Below, in pieces: positions 37,515-47,540 of a DNA stretch of 50,751 nt. Made by a program: the position numbers and the translations under genes. The notes under the pieces are model-generated. The model ran no database searches. It was not told the origin of the DNA and worked only from the letters and a program-made list of their open reading frames with translations. Location of the stretch: the NCBI GenBank assembly GCA_032718475.1, contig JAUCBJ010004791.1:1-50751 (forward strand), written 5' to 3'. Numbering within the stretch: the stretch's first letter is position 1; each line of letters opens with the position of its first letter. The stretch comes from Nemertoderma westbladi. Its lineage: Eukaryota > Xenacoelomorpha > Nemertodermatida > Nemertodermatidae.

Positions 37515-37830
37515 TATAGTACCGGTACGGTACAGTATAAGTACGGTATAAAACATTGCAACGATTGAAACAACGTAACGGTACCGGTAACGGTAACGGT
37601 ACCATGTACCGAAAGTATAAGTGACGGTATAAAACATTGCAACGACTGAAACAACGTAACGGTACCGGTACCTGTACCGAAAGTATAAGTACGGTATAAA
37701 ACATTGCAACGATTGAAACAACGTAACGGTACCGGTACCGGTACCATGTACCGAAAGTATAAGTACGGTATAAAACATTGCAACGATTGAAACAACGTAA
37801 CGGTACCGGTACCGGTACCTGTACCATGTA
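37515..37830. repeat. four-copy repeat with hypervariable GGTACC linker
   Basis: A constant core (TATAAAACATTGCAACGA through AACAACGTAACGG) occurs four times; AAAACATT is at 37550, 37631, 37698 and 37772. Spacings are 81, 67 and 74 bp. The difference lies in the number of GGTACC/GGTAAC hexamers and in whether ATGTACC or TGTACC follows. This is a minisatellite with a nested palindromic microsatellite. Minus-strand frames here reflect the repeat, not a gene. Confidence 0.92.
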
Positions 37831-38054
37831 TATACATAATATAATATAAGCATTTTGGTAGTAAATAATAACTATTCGATTAAATTATTTCATATTCATT
37901 AATATACAATAAATACAATATTATTCTGTAAATACTACAAGCAAATATTTTGAGATAAACATAAAAAACTATATTTGTAATATTTTATAAATAAAAAACC
38001 AAAAAATATTTCATTCAAAACCCAATATAATTTTAAAACACAAAAACATAAGTT
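37831..38054. other. AT-rich DNA between arrays
   Basis: About 220 bp of AT-rich unique sequence. No supportable feature. Confidence 0.5.
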
Positions 38055-39258
38055 GTATATACGTACGGTACGCGGTACGTACATGTATTTTGTATATGTA
38101 CACGTATATATACACGTATATATACGTACGGTACGCGGTACGTACATATATATGTACACGTATATATACGTACGGTAGGTACATGTACGTATATGTACAC
38201 GTATATATACGTACGGTAGGTACATGTACGTACATGTATATGTACACGTATATATACGTACGGTAGGTACATGTACGTACATGTATATGTACACGTATAC
38301 ATACGTACGGTACGCGGTACGTACATGTATATGTACACGTATATATACGTACGGTAGGTACATGTATATGTACACGTATATATACGTACGGCAGGTACAT
38401 GTACGTATATGTACACGTATATATACGTACGGTAGGTACATGTATATGTACACGTATATATACGTACGGTAGGTACATGTACGTACATGTATATATACAC
38501 GTATATATACGCACGGTACGCGGTACGTACATGTATATGTACACGTATACATACGTACGGTAGGTACATGTACGTATATGTACACGTATATATACGTACG
38601 GTAGGTACATGTACGTACATGTATATGTACACGTATATATACGTTCGGTAGGTACATGTACGTACATGTATATGTACACGTATACATACGTACGGTACGC
38701 GGTACGTACATGTATATGTACACGTATATATACGTACAGTAGGTACATGTACGGTACGTACATGTATATGTACACGTATATATAGGTACGGTAGGTACAT
38801 GTACGTACATGTATATGTACACGTATATATACGTACGGTAGGTACATGTACGTACATGTATATGTACACGTATATATACGTACGGTAGGTACATGTATAT
38901 GTACACGTATATATACGTTCGGTATGTACATGTACGTACATGTATATGTACACGTATACATACGTACGGTACGCGGTACGTACATGTATATGTACACGTA
39001 TATATACGTACAGTAGGTACATGTACGGTACGTACATGTATATGTACACGTATATATAGGTACGGTAGGTACATGTACGTACATGTATATGTACACGTAT
39101 ATATACGTACGGTTGGTACATGTACGTACATGTATATGTACACGTATATATACGTACGGTAGGTACATGTATATGTACACGTATATATACGTACGGTAGG
39201 TACATGTATATATACACGTATATATACACGTATATATACACGTATATATACGTACGTA
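38055..39258. repeat. 1.2-kb alternating purine-pyrimidine array
   Basis: Variable units of about 37-59 bp built from GTACATGTACGTACATGT, TATATGTACACGTATATATA and CGTACGGTAGGTAC blocks. Nearly every step is purine-pyrimidine alternating and dense in self-complementary tetramers (GTAC, ACGT, CATG, TATA). The only regular interruptions are CGG and TAGG steps. Because the sequence is almost its own complement, frames of about 400 codons stay open on the minus strand in all three registers, with Tyr/Thr/Val/Ile repeats. These are artefacts. The composition predicts Z-DNA and cruciform potential. Confidence 0.97.
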
Positions 39259-40305
39259 GAACCTTATATTGTTTATATTTTATGTAACAAATAGTTAGTG
39301 CAGTGCAATAAATAATTTCTAAATAACAGTTGCATAATTCAACAAAACTGAGATAGAATAAATAAGCCTGATTGAATATACAATACTATATACTAACTTA
39401 GATTATATAATACAGTCAGAGTCATATGTTAATAAAATATAAAACTAACACAGCAAAATATATAAAGTTTAATTATATTAATAAAAAACATATTTACTTT
39501 TTTCTAATATTAAATTTAAGAAACTCTAATTAAAACTAATATTTCTAAAGTGAAACAAAATTAGCAGGTACTAGCACCACCATAACAAATAATTTATACA
39601 TTAAATAAACACTATTACTGTAGAAATTCTAAAAAAAAACGGAATAGAAGGAAACCAGTTCCTTCGAAATTAAATAAATTATTTTTATTTACGGGGCAAA
39701 TAAGTTATTAAATCTAATATTCTTTGTTCAGGAATAATTATGACACAATCTTAGCGACTTAACCAGCACTTTATACATAAAATAAATAAACCAAAGCACT
39801 TAATACTAAAGCAGTAAGCAGAATAAGAACATTTGTAGGTAGATGTACAACCATCCAGCCATCCAATCTAAGCATAGAAATAACAAAACCAGGGAGGGAC
39901 GTATATCTAAAAAAAAATGTTAATTTAATCAAAAGCATCAAGGTAGTACTGAGGTAAAGGTTCTGGTTGTAGTGCTGATGTTCTCTACACAAAACAATAA
40001 ACGAAACCTTATTTCACTTACAGTCAATTTAGTAAATGGTTGAAAATAAGTTGAAAGATATAGGCCCCCTACCTAATTAGATAAGTTGAAAATTTAGAAA
40101 AATATTTCAAATTACACATACCGGCTGACCGGTCAGACGGTACAGTATTGGTATAAAAGCTAAGGATAAATCCTCAGTACATGCAGTCTATTTCAGTACC
40201 GGTACTTGACAAAATCTATACTTTGGGTGGCAGTAGTACGGAATGTGGATAGGCCTACACTACTGACAGACTGACTGGCTGACTACTGGACTACACGTAC
40301 CGGTA
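39259..40305. other. AT-rich region downstream of Orai
   Basis: About 1 kb that would include the 3' untranslated region of the minus-strand Orai gene. A minus-strand AATAAA (plus TTTATT at 39684-39689) is one possible polyadenylation signal. A 73-codon minus-strand frame at 39771-39992 ends in a hydrophobic tail but has no recognisable family, and I do not call it. The 19-mer ACAAAACAATAAACGAAAC near 39989 recurs near 42317, so a small dispersed repeat may be present. Palindromic ACCGGTAC-type steps are scattered at 40120-40310. Confidence 0.5.
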
Positions 40306-40944
40306 TTATACATGCTGTACAGCGACGACGTTATCTTTAGGATTGTCGTTGTCGAGACGAGTTACAATGTTCTGCAACTCTTCCAGTTCCTGAGTTGTAC
40401 ATTCATACTTGTGAGTGACCAGTTGTCTGTAGAAACGGACAGCAAATACCACGAAGAGAACCAAAACAGGAAGCATAATGGAGGTGCTGACCCACGCCGC
40501 CGTAGGGCTTATATGATGGAGCTTACACCACGCGATAATAATAACCTCGACCAGGAATAAAAATATACCAATAGCGTTTGAGAACGCCCAACATAATTCA
40601 ATGTAAAACTGTAAGCGGAGATGAGGGCTGTCGCTGGCGTTGGGATGGGAAGATTGTACGGACGACTGTACACTAGCAACAGCTTCAATATTTGGTAAGA
40701 TACACGTGCTAATCATCAAAGCAAATAGATGAACAGCGATGAGCACAGTTGTAACGATGGCGAATAATACAATAAGAAACTGTGGTGGAGGTTCGCTGCC
40801 ATCCATGTCTATTTCTACCATAGCAACCATAGCAAATCCGCTTAGCAACGCGCTTGTATTTGTTGTCGCTTTTAATTTTGCTTTGCTGAGGTAAAGTCGC
40901 CTCCAGTTCAGCACTTGTTTTTCATCGTCATCGATCTGCTGCAT
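40306..40944 (-). CDS. Orai: Orai store-operated calcium channel subunit, intact single exon
   Basis: A 212-residue pore subunit of the CRAC channel. In this family Orai hexamers in the plasma membrane are opened by ER STIM when stores empty. Family marks: WRRLYLSKAKLKA before TM1, SALLSGFAMVAMVE in TM1, with selectivity-filter Glu44 (human E106). TM2 carries HLFALMISTCILPNIEAV with His72 (human H134). TM3 carries YIELCWAFS with Glu116 (human E190). TM4 carries Pro159 (human P245). The C-terminal helix QELEELQNIVTRLD matches the STIM-binding coiled coil. Human basic-pore residues R83 and K87 are Lys21 and Lys25, but R91 is Asn29. The N terminus is short, without the long proline/arginine-rich leader of human ORAI1. 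An in-frame TGA four codons upstream (40954-40956) fixes the start if there is no upstream exon. The lack of introns is notable; an active retrocopy cannot be excluded. Confidence 0.95.
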   Translation of the reverse strand: MQQIDDDEKQVLNWRRLYLSKAKLKATTNTSALLSGFAMVAMVEIDMDGSEPPPQFLIVLFAIVTTVLIAVHLFALMISTCILPNIEAVASVQSSVQSSHPNASDSPHLRLQFYIELCWAFSNAIGIFLFLVEVIIIAWCKLHHISPTAAWVSTSIMLPVLVLFVVFAVRFYRQLVTHKYECTTQELEELQNIVTRLDNDNPKDNVVAVQHV

Positions 40945-40981
40945 TGTAATCAGTCACTGTCCAGTCCATATAAATAAATTT

Positions 40982-40995
40982 CTGCTGTACAGCAG
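40982..40995. promoter_or_regulatory. candidate Orai upstream regulatory sites
   Basis: A perfect 14-bp palindrome CTGCTGTACAGCAG lies about 38 bp upstream of the Orai start. It is followed further upstream by AGACGTCA, a 7-of-8 match to a cAMP-response element. A TATA-like ATTTATATGG (minus strand) sits between the palindrome and the ATG. The arrangement suggests a compact promoter, but no transcription start can be seen, so this is tentative. Confidence 0.3.
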
Positions 40996-41670
40996 TAGAC
41001 GTCACGGCACCCGCACCTACTGACCTACTACCGGTAAGCTGTACTAGTCTGTCGGTTTATATACCTACCGGGAAGCCTACTGCAGTTCTGCTGTACTGAA
41101 TGTTCCAGTACTGTTAGATTATTGTCCAACAGTGAACAGGGACGGCAGTGCGAGTGGTAGGCCCTATGATGATTGCTGACATGCTGAGTGCATCTGAATG
41201 ACCCGATATTAACCTAATGAGTCAGCATTTGAACGAAAAATACAGTACAGCTCCAATTATTGTAATAATAATTGTAATTGTAAAAACTCACCAAATAACT
41301 ATGCACAATATTAAAACTTATATAAACAGCACTGGTAATTAAGTAAAACAACTTGCACTTTAGGCAGTTATGTTATGGATGCGGAGGGCGATATCTCTGC
41401 AGTAGGCCTATGATAGAAATAAATAATGAATTAATTTTTTAATACTTTTGTTACAATTTTTAATCAAATTAGCATCTGAGATAAGTCCGCAATCTAATTA
41501 ATGCATTGTAATTCAGTAATAATTGATAAATTAGAACTTAGGAGGCTAAGGTTGAAGGGTAAAGCTGTAAGTAAAGTCGGGAAGATCTAAAAGAATACGG
41601 TTACTGGTGCCACAGGAGAAATGCTCTTCGCGCGGTTGGCATTTTGCCATTTTCAGCCAAGCGCCAAATG
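40996..41670. other. Orai upstream intergenic DNA
   Basis: AT-rich unique sequence with no credible open frame. It probably holds distal promoter sequence for the minus-strand Orai gene. Confidence 0.45.
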
Positions 41671-41690
41671 CCCCCCCCCCCCCCCCCCCC
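41671..41690. repeat. poly(C) tract, 20 nt
   Basis: Exactly 20 consecutive C on the plus strand, bounded by G and T. It is the first of three such tracts (also 42379-42399 and 46791-46812), all with C on the plus strand. Confidence 0.95.
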
Positions 41691-41714
41691 TCAGAGCATT
41701 TTCATCATTTGAGA

Positions 41715-41798
41715 GTGGCGGTCCGAAACCCTAATTCAAAGTGAAGTGGCGGCCCGAAACCCTAATTCAAAGTGAAGTGGCGGCCCGAAACCCTAATT
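41715..41798. repeat. 31-bp tandem repeat, nearly 3 copies
   Basis: Units begin GTGGCGG[T/C]CCGAAACCC at 41715, 41746 and 41777, and the last is truncated. Nothing coding. It lies just left of the truncated 3' edge of the older retrotransposon. Confidence 0.95.
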
Positions 41799-42378
41799 AA
41801 ATCTGTCATGTAACCTTGTAACCCGAAGTCATGAGGCTCTAATCTAAGAAATTTTGTGGAATTTTTGACCCTTGCTATCGGCCCGATGGGCCAATGGTAA
41901 TGTCCGAAATTCGACTCTAATAATTTGTTATTTTACCTTAGCCACAGTAAGACGATGATCACAGGTTAAAGAGAGACGAATAATTCGCCTGTCTAATGCG
42001 GGGATTCTGTGTTTTTAAAGAAACAGAATATGGTCTATCTAGGACATTTACTGTAGGCCTATGTCCATCGGGTCCAGTATGATTCCACAGCTTTCCAGTC
42101 CCCTTCTTAAACTGAGACCCAGGCCCAGCCGAAAATAATACATTTCCAGAGATGGAGTCCTGAAGATGAAATAAATTTCGGTTGTCAATATCGCTGTAAG
42201 AGACACAGGGGAAAACTTGACGCAAATCCCATCTCGGCGACTTAATACTGTATCTCGCCTCAATGTTAAATTACCAATTTAGGGAAAGGAGCAGGTTACA
42301 GTTGTACGTTCGTTTAAACAAAACAATAAACGAAACTCAATAGATCCAGTTACAGTGACGTTTTATTGCATCGAAAGA

Positions 42379-42399
42379 CCCCCCCCCCCCCCCCCCCCC
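42379..42399. repeat. poly(C) tract, 21 nt, in older retrotransposon
   Basis: 21 consecutive C on the plus strand, i.e. poly(G) in the sense of the older element. It sits at the edge between endonuclease homology and an unrelated insertion. Confidence 0.95.
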
Positions 42400-42852
42400 T
42401 ACCCCTATCTGCCCTGAAGATATGTATCAATGTTGGGGAGCGATGAATACTGGCATTAAAGTCTCCCAGGAATGTTAAGAATGCTTGCTGATCTACTTCA
42501 TCAGTAGCTGCTTGTAGATTGTGGTAGAAATTGTCCACCTCATCTATTGGGGCAACACTCTCTAGTTGGTGAACAGCACACAATCACTTCTTAACCAATC
42601 TTCCAGAACATGAAAAGTAGTAACGGATGATGCAGTAGGTGATTTAGATTTGGTATGATTTTGCCCAATGATGTATGTGTACAGTAGTTGGATTCATGAA
42701 TAGACCAATTCCTCTTCTATACCGCCTGTCATCTGTTGAGGCTTGAGGCGAGGGGATGTCAACCCTAGTGAACCAGAACCTCATGAGTCACCGAGCCTGC
42801 ATTCGGTGCTCTTCAACACCCACTACTCTAAGGCAGAGCTTTGTCAGCCAGT

Positions 42853-42891
42853 GCAGTCAGCATATGTACCTTTGTCAGCCAGTGCAGTCAG
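42853..42891. repeat. 39-bp direct repeat at left edge of younger element (possible target-site duplication)
   Basis: Begins GCAGTCAGCATATGTACC and is identical over 39 bp to 46611-46649. It contains parts of a ~31-bp tandem repeat belonging to the older element, so identity may reflect either target-site duplication or the pre-existing tandem repeat. Confidence 0.65.
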
Positions 42892-45800
42892 TATAGGTAG
42901 GTGCATGACAAGGTCAGGTCAGGTATTCTAGGTCATTGGTCAAGAAAACTTGCCACCTCCATGCAGCATAAAGGAGGTGCCACCTGTAGCTGCATAGACC
43001 CTCTTACTAGGGCAAATCTGGTCCTGTAACTAGGACCCCCTTCGTTCTGGGATAAGGACGCCCTTGGTCCTGGATTAAGGACCCATATACTTGGCTGTAG
43101 GGGTATATAGCCTGGCCAGGCAGATGGTGATCTACAAAAGGCTGGTCAGGAGTAGAGTGTTCTCATGTCCACTCTGAGGGCACTTCACTGCGACCTGCAA
43201 ATGGCAGCAGGGGTACAGGGCATGACCCAGCAGATGAGCTGCACAGCCAATGGTGGTTCATGTTCGCCAGAGTAGATATTGGTGATGGGCCTCATATCTG
43301 ACTCCATTGCGACACCCACCCTGTGGAATGGCAAACCAGGGTGTGGTATTTGCCCTGAGAGCTGATCAAAGAAGCACCCCCCAACCCCCACTATGGATTA
43401 CATGAGTAATGCTGAGGTCCAGCCACTAGAAGCCAGTAGAATGACTGGACACAATCGGCCTCACAGGCGTCAGTTATCTCCTGACCGGCTGCCTGTCTCA
43501 CCCCCTACTGGAGGGAGAGCGGCAAACAATTATTTGAGTCCCTTTCCTGATGACCTTTCTGGCCCAAACCCTGGGTCACCAGGGAGGCCAGATTGTGAGC
43601 GGGAGAGGGATTCTGGAGTTGGAGGCTACTCTCATGTTCCACCCCGACCAACAAAGCCATTAGTGAATCTGAGGCAAGTCACTAGACTAGCCTCAGTAAA
43701 CACCCTAACACTCGGGTCCCCAATGCGACAAGGTGAGCTGACTGCCTTGGCAGATAAGCTTTCTCTTAGTGCAGTGGGTGTTTAAGAGCACCGAATGCAG
43801 ACTGGACAGACTGATGAGGTTCTGATTAAGGACATTGGGGGCGGTTGGCGACTCGCCCTCGCTTCAGCAGATGATAGTGGCAATGGTGGAATTGGTCTAT
43901 TGATGAATCCAACTGCACATGCAGCATTGGACAAAATAGACCAAATCTCTAACCGCATCATCCGTTGCCACTTCTCATGTTCTGGAAGACTGGCTAAGAA
44001 GTTTCCTAAGGTGGTTCTGATTGTGTGCTACTCTCCAACTAGTGTTGCCCCTGTAGAGGAGGTGGAAAATTTCTACCAGAATCTGCAAGCAGCTACTGAT
44101 GGAGTGGATCAGCATGTATTCTTAACATTCCTGGGAGACTTTAATGCAAGTCTGCATCAATCACCTACATCGCCCTGGGTCTATAGCAATAGTGTTAACC
44201 GAAAGAAATTCCGTCCATCTTCAGGATTTTATCTCTGGAAATGGATTGTTTTCGGCTGGAACCCAGTACAAGAAGCGAACTGGAAAGCTATGGACTCATA
44301 GTGGACCCAGTGGTCACAAGTCCCAGATAGACCATATCCTGTTTCGTAGGAAATACAGGAGCTCTTTACAAGACTGTAATGCATTTACACTACGACCCTT
44401 CTCCAGTGATCACCGCCTTATTGTGGCCAAGGTAAGACTTAGTCTGCGTGCTAGCAGAACAACGAAATCTGCCTTGCCGCGGCATGACTGGTCCTCTCTG
44501 TTGCAACAGCCAAGTGTGAGATCCAGCTTCACACTACAGCTGATCAACAGGTATGAGGTTCTTGCCTCTTAGGCGGCAGATCACTGTGAGGACTATACTG
44601 CCTTCACAGAGGCAGCTGCAGAAACAGTTTCTGTATACCCTCGAAACAGGAAACGGGCCCCCTGGACTGACAACAAAATTCAGAAGTGCCGAAATGACCT
44701 CTACAAGGCGCAGAAAGAGTCCCGACTCAAACAGACTTCAGCGGCCAAGAATGCAGTTAAGGCTGCATCTAGGTCCCTGAACAGGCAGTACTCTGTTAAT
44801 TTACAGCAGCTAATAAACCAACAGGTTGATGCCATCAATGATGCTGACGACAGCAGGCAATCATCCCAGGCATGGAGATCGATCAACTTGCTTGCTGGTA
44901 GAAAAAGCCAACCAACCACCAGGTTAAGGCTGAATCACCAGCCAATCGCCTCAATGGTTGGAAGGCCCACTTTGAAAAGCTCCTCAATAATGACAGGGTA
45001 TTGCCTGATAACTTTATAGAAGTAAAAGTGTCTGAGTCTGTACTCCCAGATATTCCCATTGGTGATATATCCTTTGCAGAAGTGAAGGCTGCTGCAAAGA
45101 GCATTAAGACCAATGGTGCAAGTGGAGTAGATGGTGTTCCCCATGAGGTCTGTAAAATACCTGAGTGTTTAAAGCTCATCTATCCCATCATAGTAGACAT
45201 GTACCGAACAACAAGAGTCCCACAAGAAATGAAAACAAATAAGTTGGTGCCAGTTCCCAAGAAGGGCAACCTAACACTCTTTGGTTCTTTTCGGGGAATC
45301 TCATTGATCTCGATTGCTGCAAAGCTATACAATAGAATTCTATTAAATCGCATCAGGGATCCCATTGAGAGACTGCTCCGTGGAAATCAGAATGGGTTCC
45401 GTAAAGGTCGTGGGACCATGGAGCCCATTTTGGCACTTAGAAGGATAATTGAAGAGTTATCCAAAAAGAAAGACAGGCATCTGGCTGTTATCTTTGTTGA
45501 CTTCTTCAAGGCCTTTGATTCAGTCTCTCGCTCACGTATGTTCAGCATACTTTCATTATATGGGATTCCTGATGAAATTATTGCAGCAATCAGATCAGTA
45601 TACGATGGTTCGACAACATTTGTGTCTACTGTTGACGGTGACACAGAACCATTTGAAGTGTTATGGGGCGTCCTCCAGGGAGACACACTTGCACCATTCT
45701 TGTTCATAATTGTTGTTGACTATGTTCTACGCATGTCCTTAGATCATCATAATGATGATGGGGTGATGATAGCTCCACCTACTGGCTCCAGAAGTCGAGG

Positions 45801-46610
45801 AAATCCTGCCAAGTACCTAACTGATCTAGACTTTGCTGATGACTTAGGAGTACTCTCAGAATCACTAGAGGGAGCCCAACGGCTCCTCAGCTTATTAGAA
45901 CATGCTGCTTCTAGTGTTGGTCTTTTTATTAACTCCAGAAAGACCAAAATTTTGACAGTTAATTTTGAAAGTCCTCAGCAAATCTCTGATCGGATGAGCA
46001 TAAGCTCAAAAGATGGTATGCTTGAGCATGTGGATGACTTCTGTTACCTGGGTTCATGGATCCGGAAGTCAGGTGAGGACCTTCGAATACGTAAGGGAAA
46101 GGCATGAACAGCCTTGAATAGGCTTTCCAGGATTTGGAAGTCACCGAGAATTAATCGGAAACTTAAGGTCCGATTATTTAGAGCAGCAGTAGTTCCAGTA
46201 CTCCTCTATGGGAGTCCATGCTGGGCTCTAACTGCTGAGGACACCAAATCTCTGGATGGCACATTCACAAGAATGCTACGCCGGGTTCATTGTGTCAAGT
46301 ACAATGCACACATCTCCAAGCAGACACTATATAACATTGGGGGTGTCTCATTCGCAAAATCGCCTCCGCTTTGCAGGACATTGCTTTCGCCGTGAAGACC
46401 AGCCAGTGCATAATCTAGTACTTTGGCAGCCTCATGGAATGAATAAGCATGGTGGATAGCCCATGACTTTCTGGACACTGGCCTTGAAGATGCGGATGAT
46501 CTAGCAAATGTCATGGGTGATAGGGAGTTGTGGCGGTGAAATTTTGTCGATACGCCGGCACAGCATTCTTAAAAATGCAGCTACAATGCAGCATGCCGAT
46601 CCTAGTAGTA
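42892..46610 (+). mobile_element. RTE-like non-LTR retrotransposon, nearly full length, decayed
   Basis: About 3.7 kb: a 5' leader (42892-43392), then endonuclease and reverse-transcriptase coding region (43393-46560), then a 3' end in a short TAGTAGTAG microsatellite tail with no poly(A). A microsatellite tail and a single APE-RT protein are typical of RTE-like and related clades; the exact clade is not certain without a tree. The element is inserted into an older, oppositely oriented copy of the same family. The 5' leader matches the older copy from CTTGCCACCTCCATGCAGC inward, so this copy may be close to full length at its 5' end. Confidence 0.85.
43393..46560 (+). pseudogene. APE endonuclease-reverse transcriptase polyprotein, broken
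   Basis: Non-LTR retrotransposon protein for target-primed reverse transcription. Order: N-terminal Pro-rich region, endonuclease (VNTLTLGSP, EHRMQ, GGIGLLMN, LGDFNAS near 44135), linker helix region, then RT. RT motifs: NGASGVDGVPHEV, PVPKKGN, FRGISLISIAAKLYN, NGFRKGRGT, FVDFFKAFD with its Asp, GVLQGDTLAP, and FADD at 45832-45843, followed by FCYLGSWI. The core RT residues survive. Breaks: stop TAA at 43783, a frameshift at about 44205, stop TAG at 44570, a frameshift at about 44925, stop TGA at 46105 (relatives suggest Trp there), and a frameshift at about 46345, then a C-terminal GHCFRREDQPVHNLVLWQP remnant. It cannot make a full protein. Confidence 0.88.
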
Positions 46611-46649
46611 GCAGTCAGCATATGTACCTTTGTCAGCCAGTGCAGTCAG
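46611..46649. repeat. 39-bp direct repeat at right edge of younger element (possible target-site duplication)
   Basis: Identical to 42853-42891. It follows the TAGTAGTAG tail of the younger element directly, as a target-site duplication should. A further tandem unit continues to about 46680. Confidence 0.65.
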
Positions 46650-46790
46650 CATATGTACCTTTGTCTGCCAGTGCAGTCCTTGTCGCAATGTGGACCCGAG
46701 TGTTAGGGTAACTGAGACCAATCTATGTACTTGCCTCAGGTTCAACATTGGCTAGGGATGGAACATGAGAGTAGCCTCCAATTCCAGAAT

Positions 46791-46812
46791 CCCCCCCCCC
46801 CCCCCCCCCCCC
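46791..46812. repeat. poly(C) tract, 22 nt, in older retrotransposon
   Basis: 22 consecutive C. The corresponding site of the younger element (near 43600) reads GAGCGGGAGAGGGATTCTGG, so a G-rich stretch in the element's sense strand appears to have expanded into a pure G run. Confidence 0.9.
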
Positions 46813-47190
46813 TCAATCTGGCCCCCCTGGTGACCTAGGGTTTGGAACATAAACGTCATCAGGAAAGGAACTCTCAGAATGGTCGGACCTCCGCATTACA
46901 GTAGTTACTGATACTGGATGTTCCATTGTAGGGATTGGCCTTTTTGCCGAGACAGCTCTCGCTGCAAAATAATACCGCACCATAATTTGTCATTCCACAG
47001 GGATGATGTTGTAGTTGAGTCAGATATGAGGCCCATCACCCATACCTACACTGATGCACATGACCCACCATTGGCTATGCAGCTCATCTGCCGGGCCATG
47101 CCCTGTACCCCTGCTGCCAGGTGCGGGTCGCATTGCAGTGCACTCAAATTAGAATTACGAGCGTACTACTCCTGGCTGGCTAGTCATTGG

Positions 47191-47540
47191 CAGTGCCGGA
47201 TCAAGGCTTAAGGCATATAAGGCACTTGCCTTAGGGCCAGACGAAAATACGGGCCATTTTTTCTCAGCGAGTCATTCATGTGAAAAAAAAAATTTTTATC
47301 TGAAAAGTCCACATTTTTTCTCACTAAAATTTCTAGAAAACAGAACAAAAGTGCATCTTTCGACTACTTCCTATCACTAGATTTGTGGTAGAAATTGTAA
47401 AATTGTAGCTCAATCGACCGATAGCTGCTTGTGTTATTAGTTCAAGAACTGATGGCAGGGAAATAATAAAACATGGGCAGTAAAACATTAAAGTGCTAAT
47501 TATGAACAGTGGAGAATTTAATTTTATTTAGTTGTGGTTG
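47191..47540. mobile_element. possible truncated hAT-like insertion in older retrotransposon
   Basis: About 350 bp absent from the younger element at the equivalent site. It begins CAGTGCCGGATCAAGG and continues AAGGCACTTGCCTTAGGGCC, the style of hAT termini (CAGxG...). The flanks GTCATTGG and GTGGTTGG match at 6 of 8 bases, compatible with an old 8-bp target duplication. No matching inverted end is visible on the right, so one end is lost or the call is wrong. Confidence 0.3.

Larger units (their letters stand above)
41934..42891 (-). mobile_element. older non-LTR retrotransposon, 3' half of surviving fragment (endonuclease region)
   Basis: Read on the minus strand this matches the plus-strand element from its AVGV-EHRMQ region to just past the end of the AP-endonuclease domain. 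Peptide pieces include NFYHNLQAATDEVD, FLTFLGDFNAS (endonuclease core; the family motif is LGDFN), SGNVLFSAG and GKLWNHTGPDGH. They lie in different frames with stops, so it is a pseudogene. Homology ends at about 41934, before the reverse-transcriptase region. A ~110-bp insertion lies near 42265-42380, next to a 21-nt poly(C) tract. Its 5' half lies beyond the younger element at 46611-47725. Confidence 0.8.

Noticed and set aside
37935-39241. Three overlapping minus-strand frames of about 390-400 codons rich in Tyr, Thr, Val and Ile
   Set aside because: The array is nearly self-complementary and has few stop triplets in any frame; all registers are open at once, which is a composition artefact.
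39771-39992. 73-codon minus-strand frame with a hydrophobic C-terminus near Orai
   Set aside because: No family resemblance; the Orai frame already has its full C-terminal helix and a stop, so this is not a needed exon. AT-rich DNA yields hydrophobic frames by chance.
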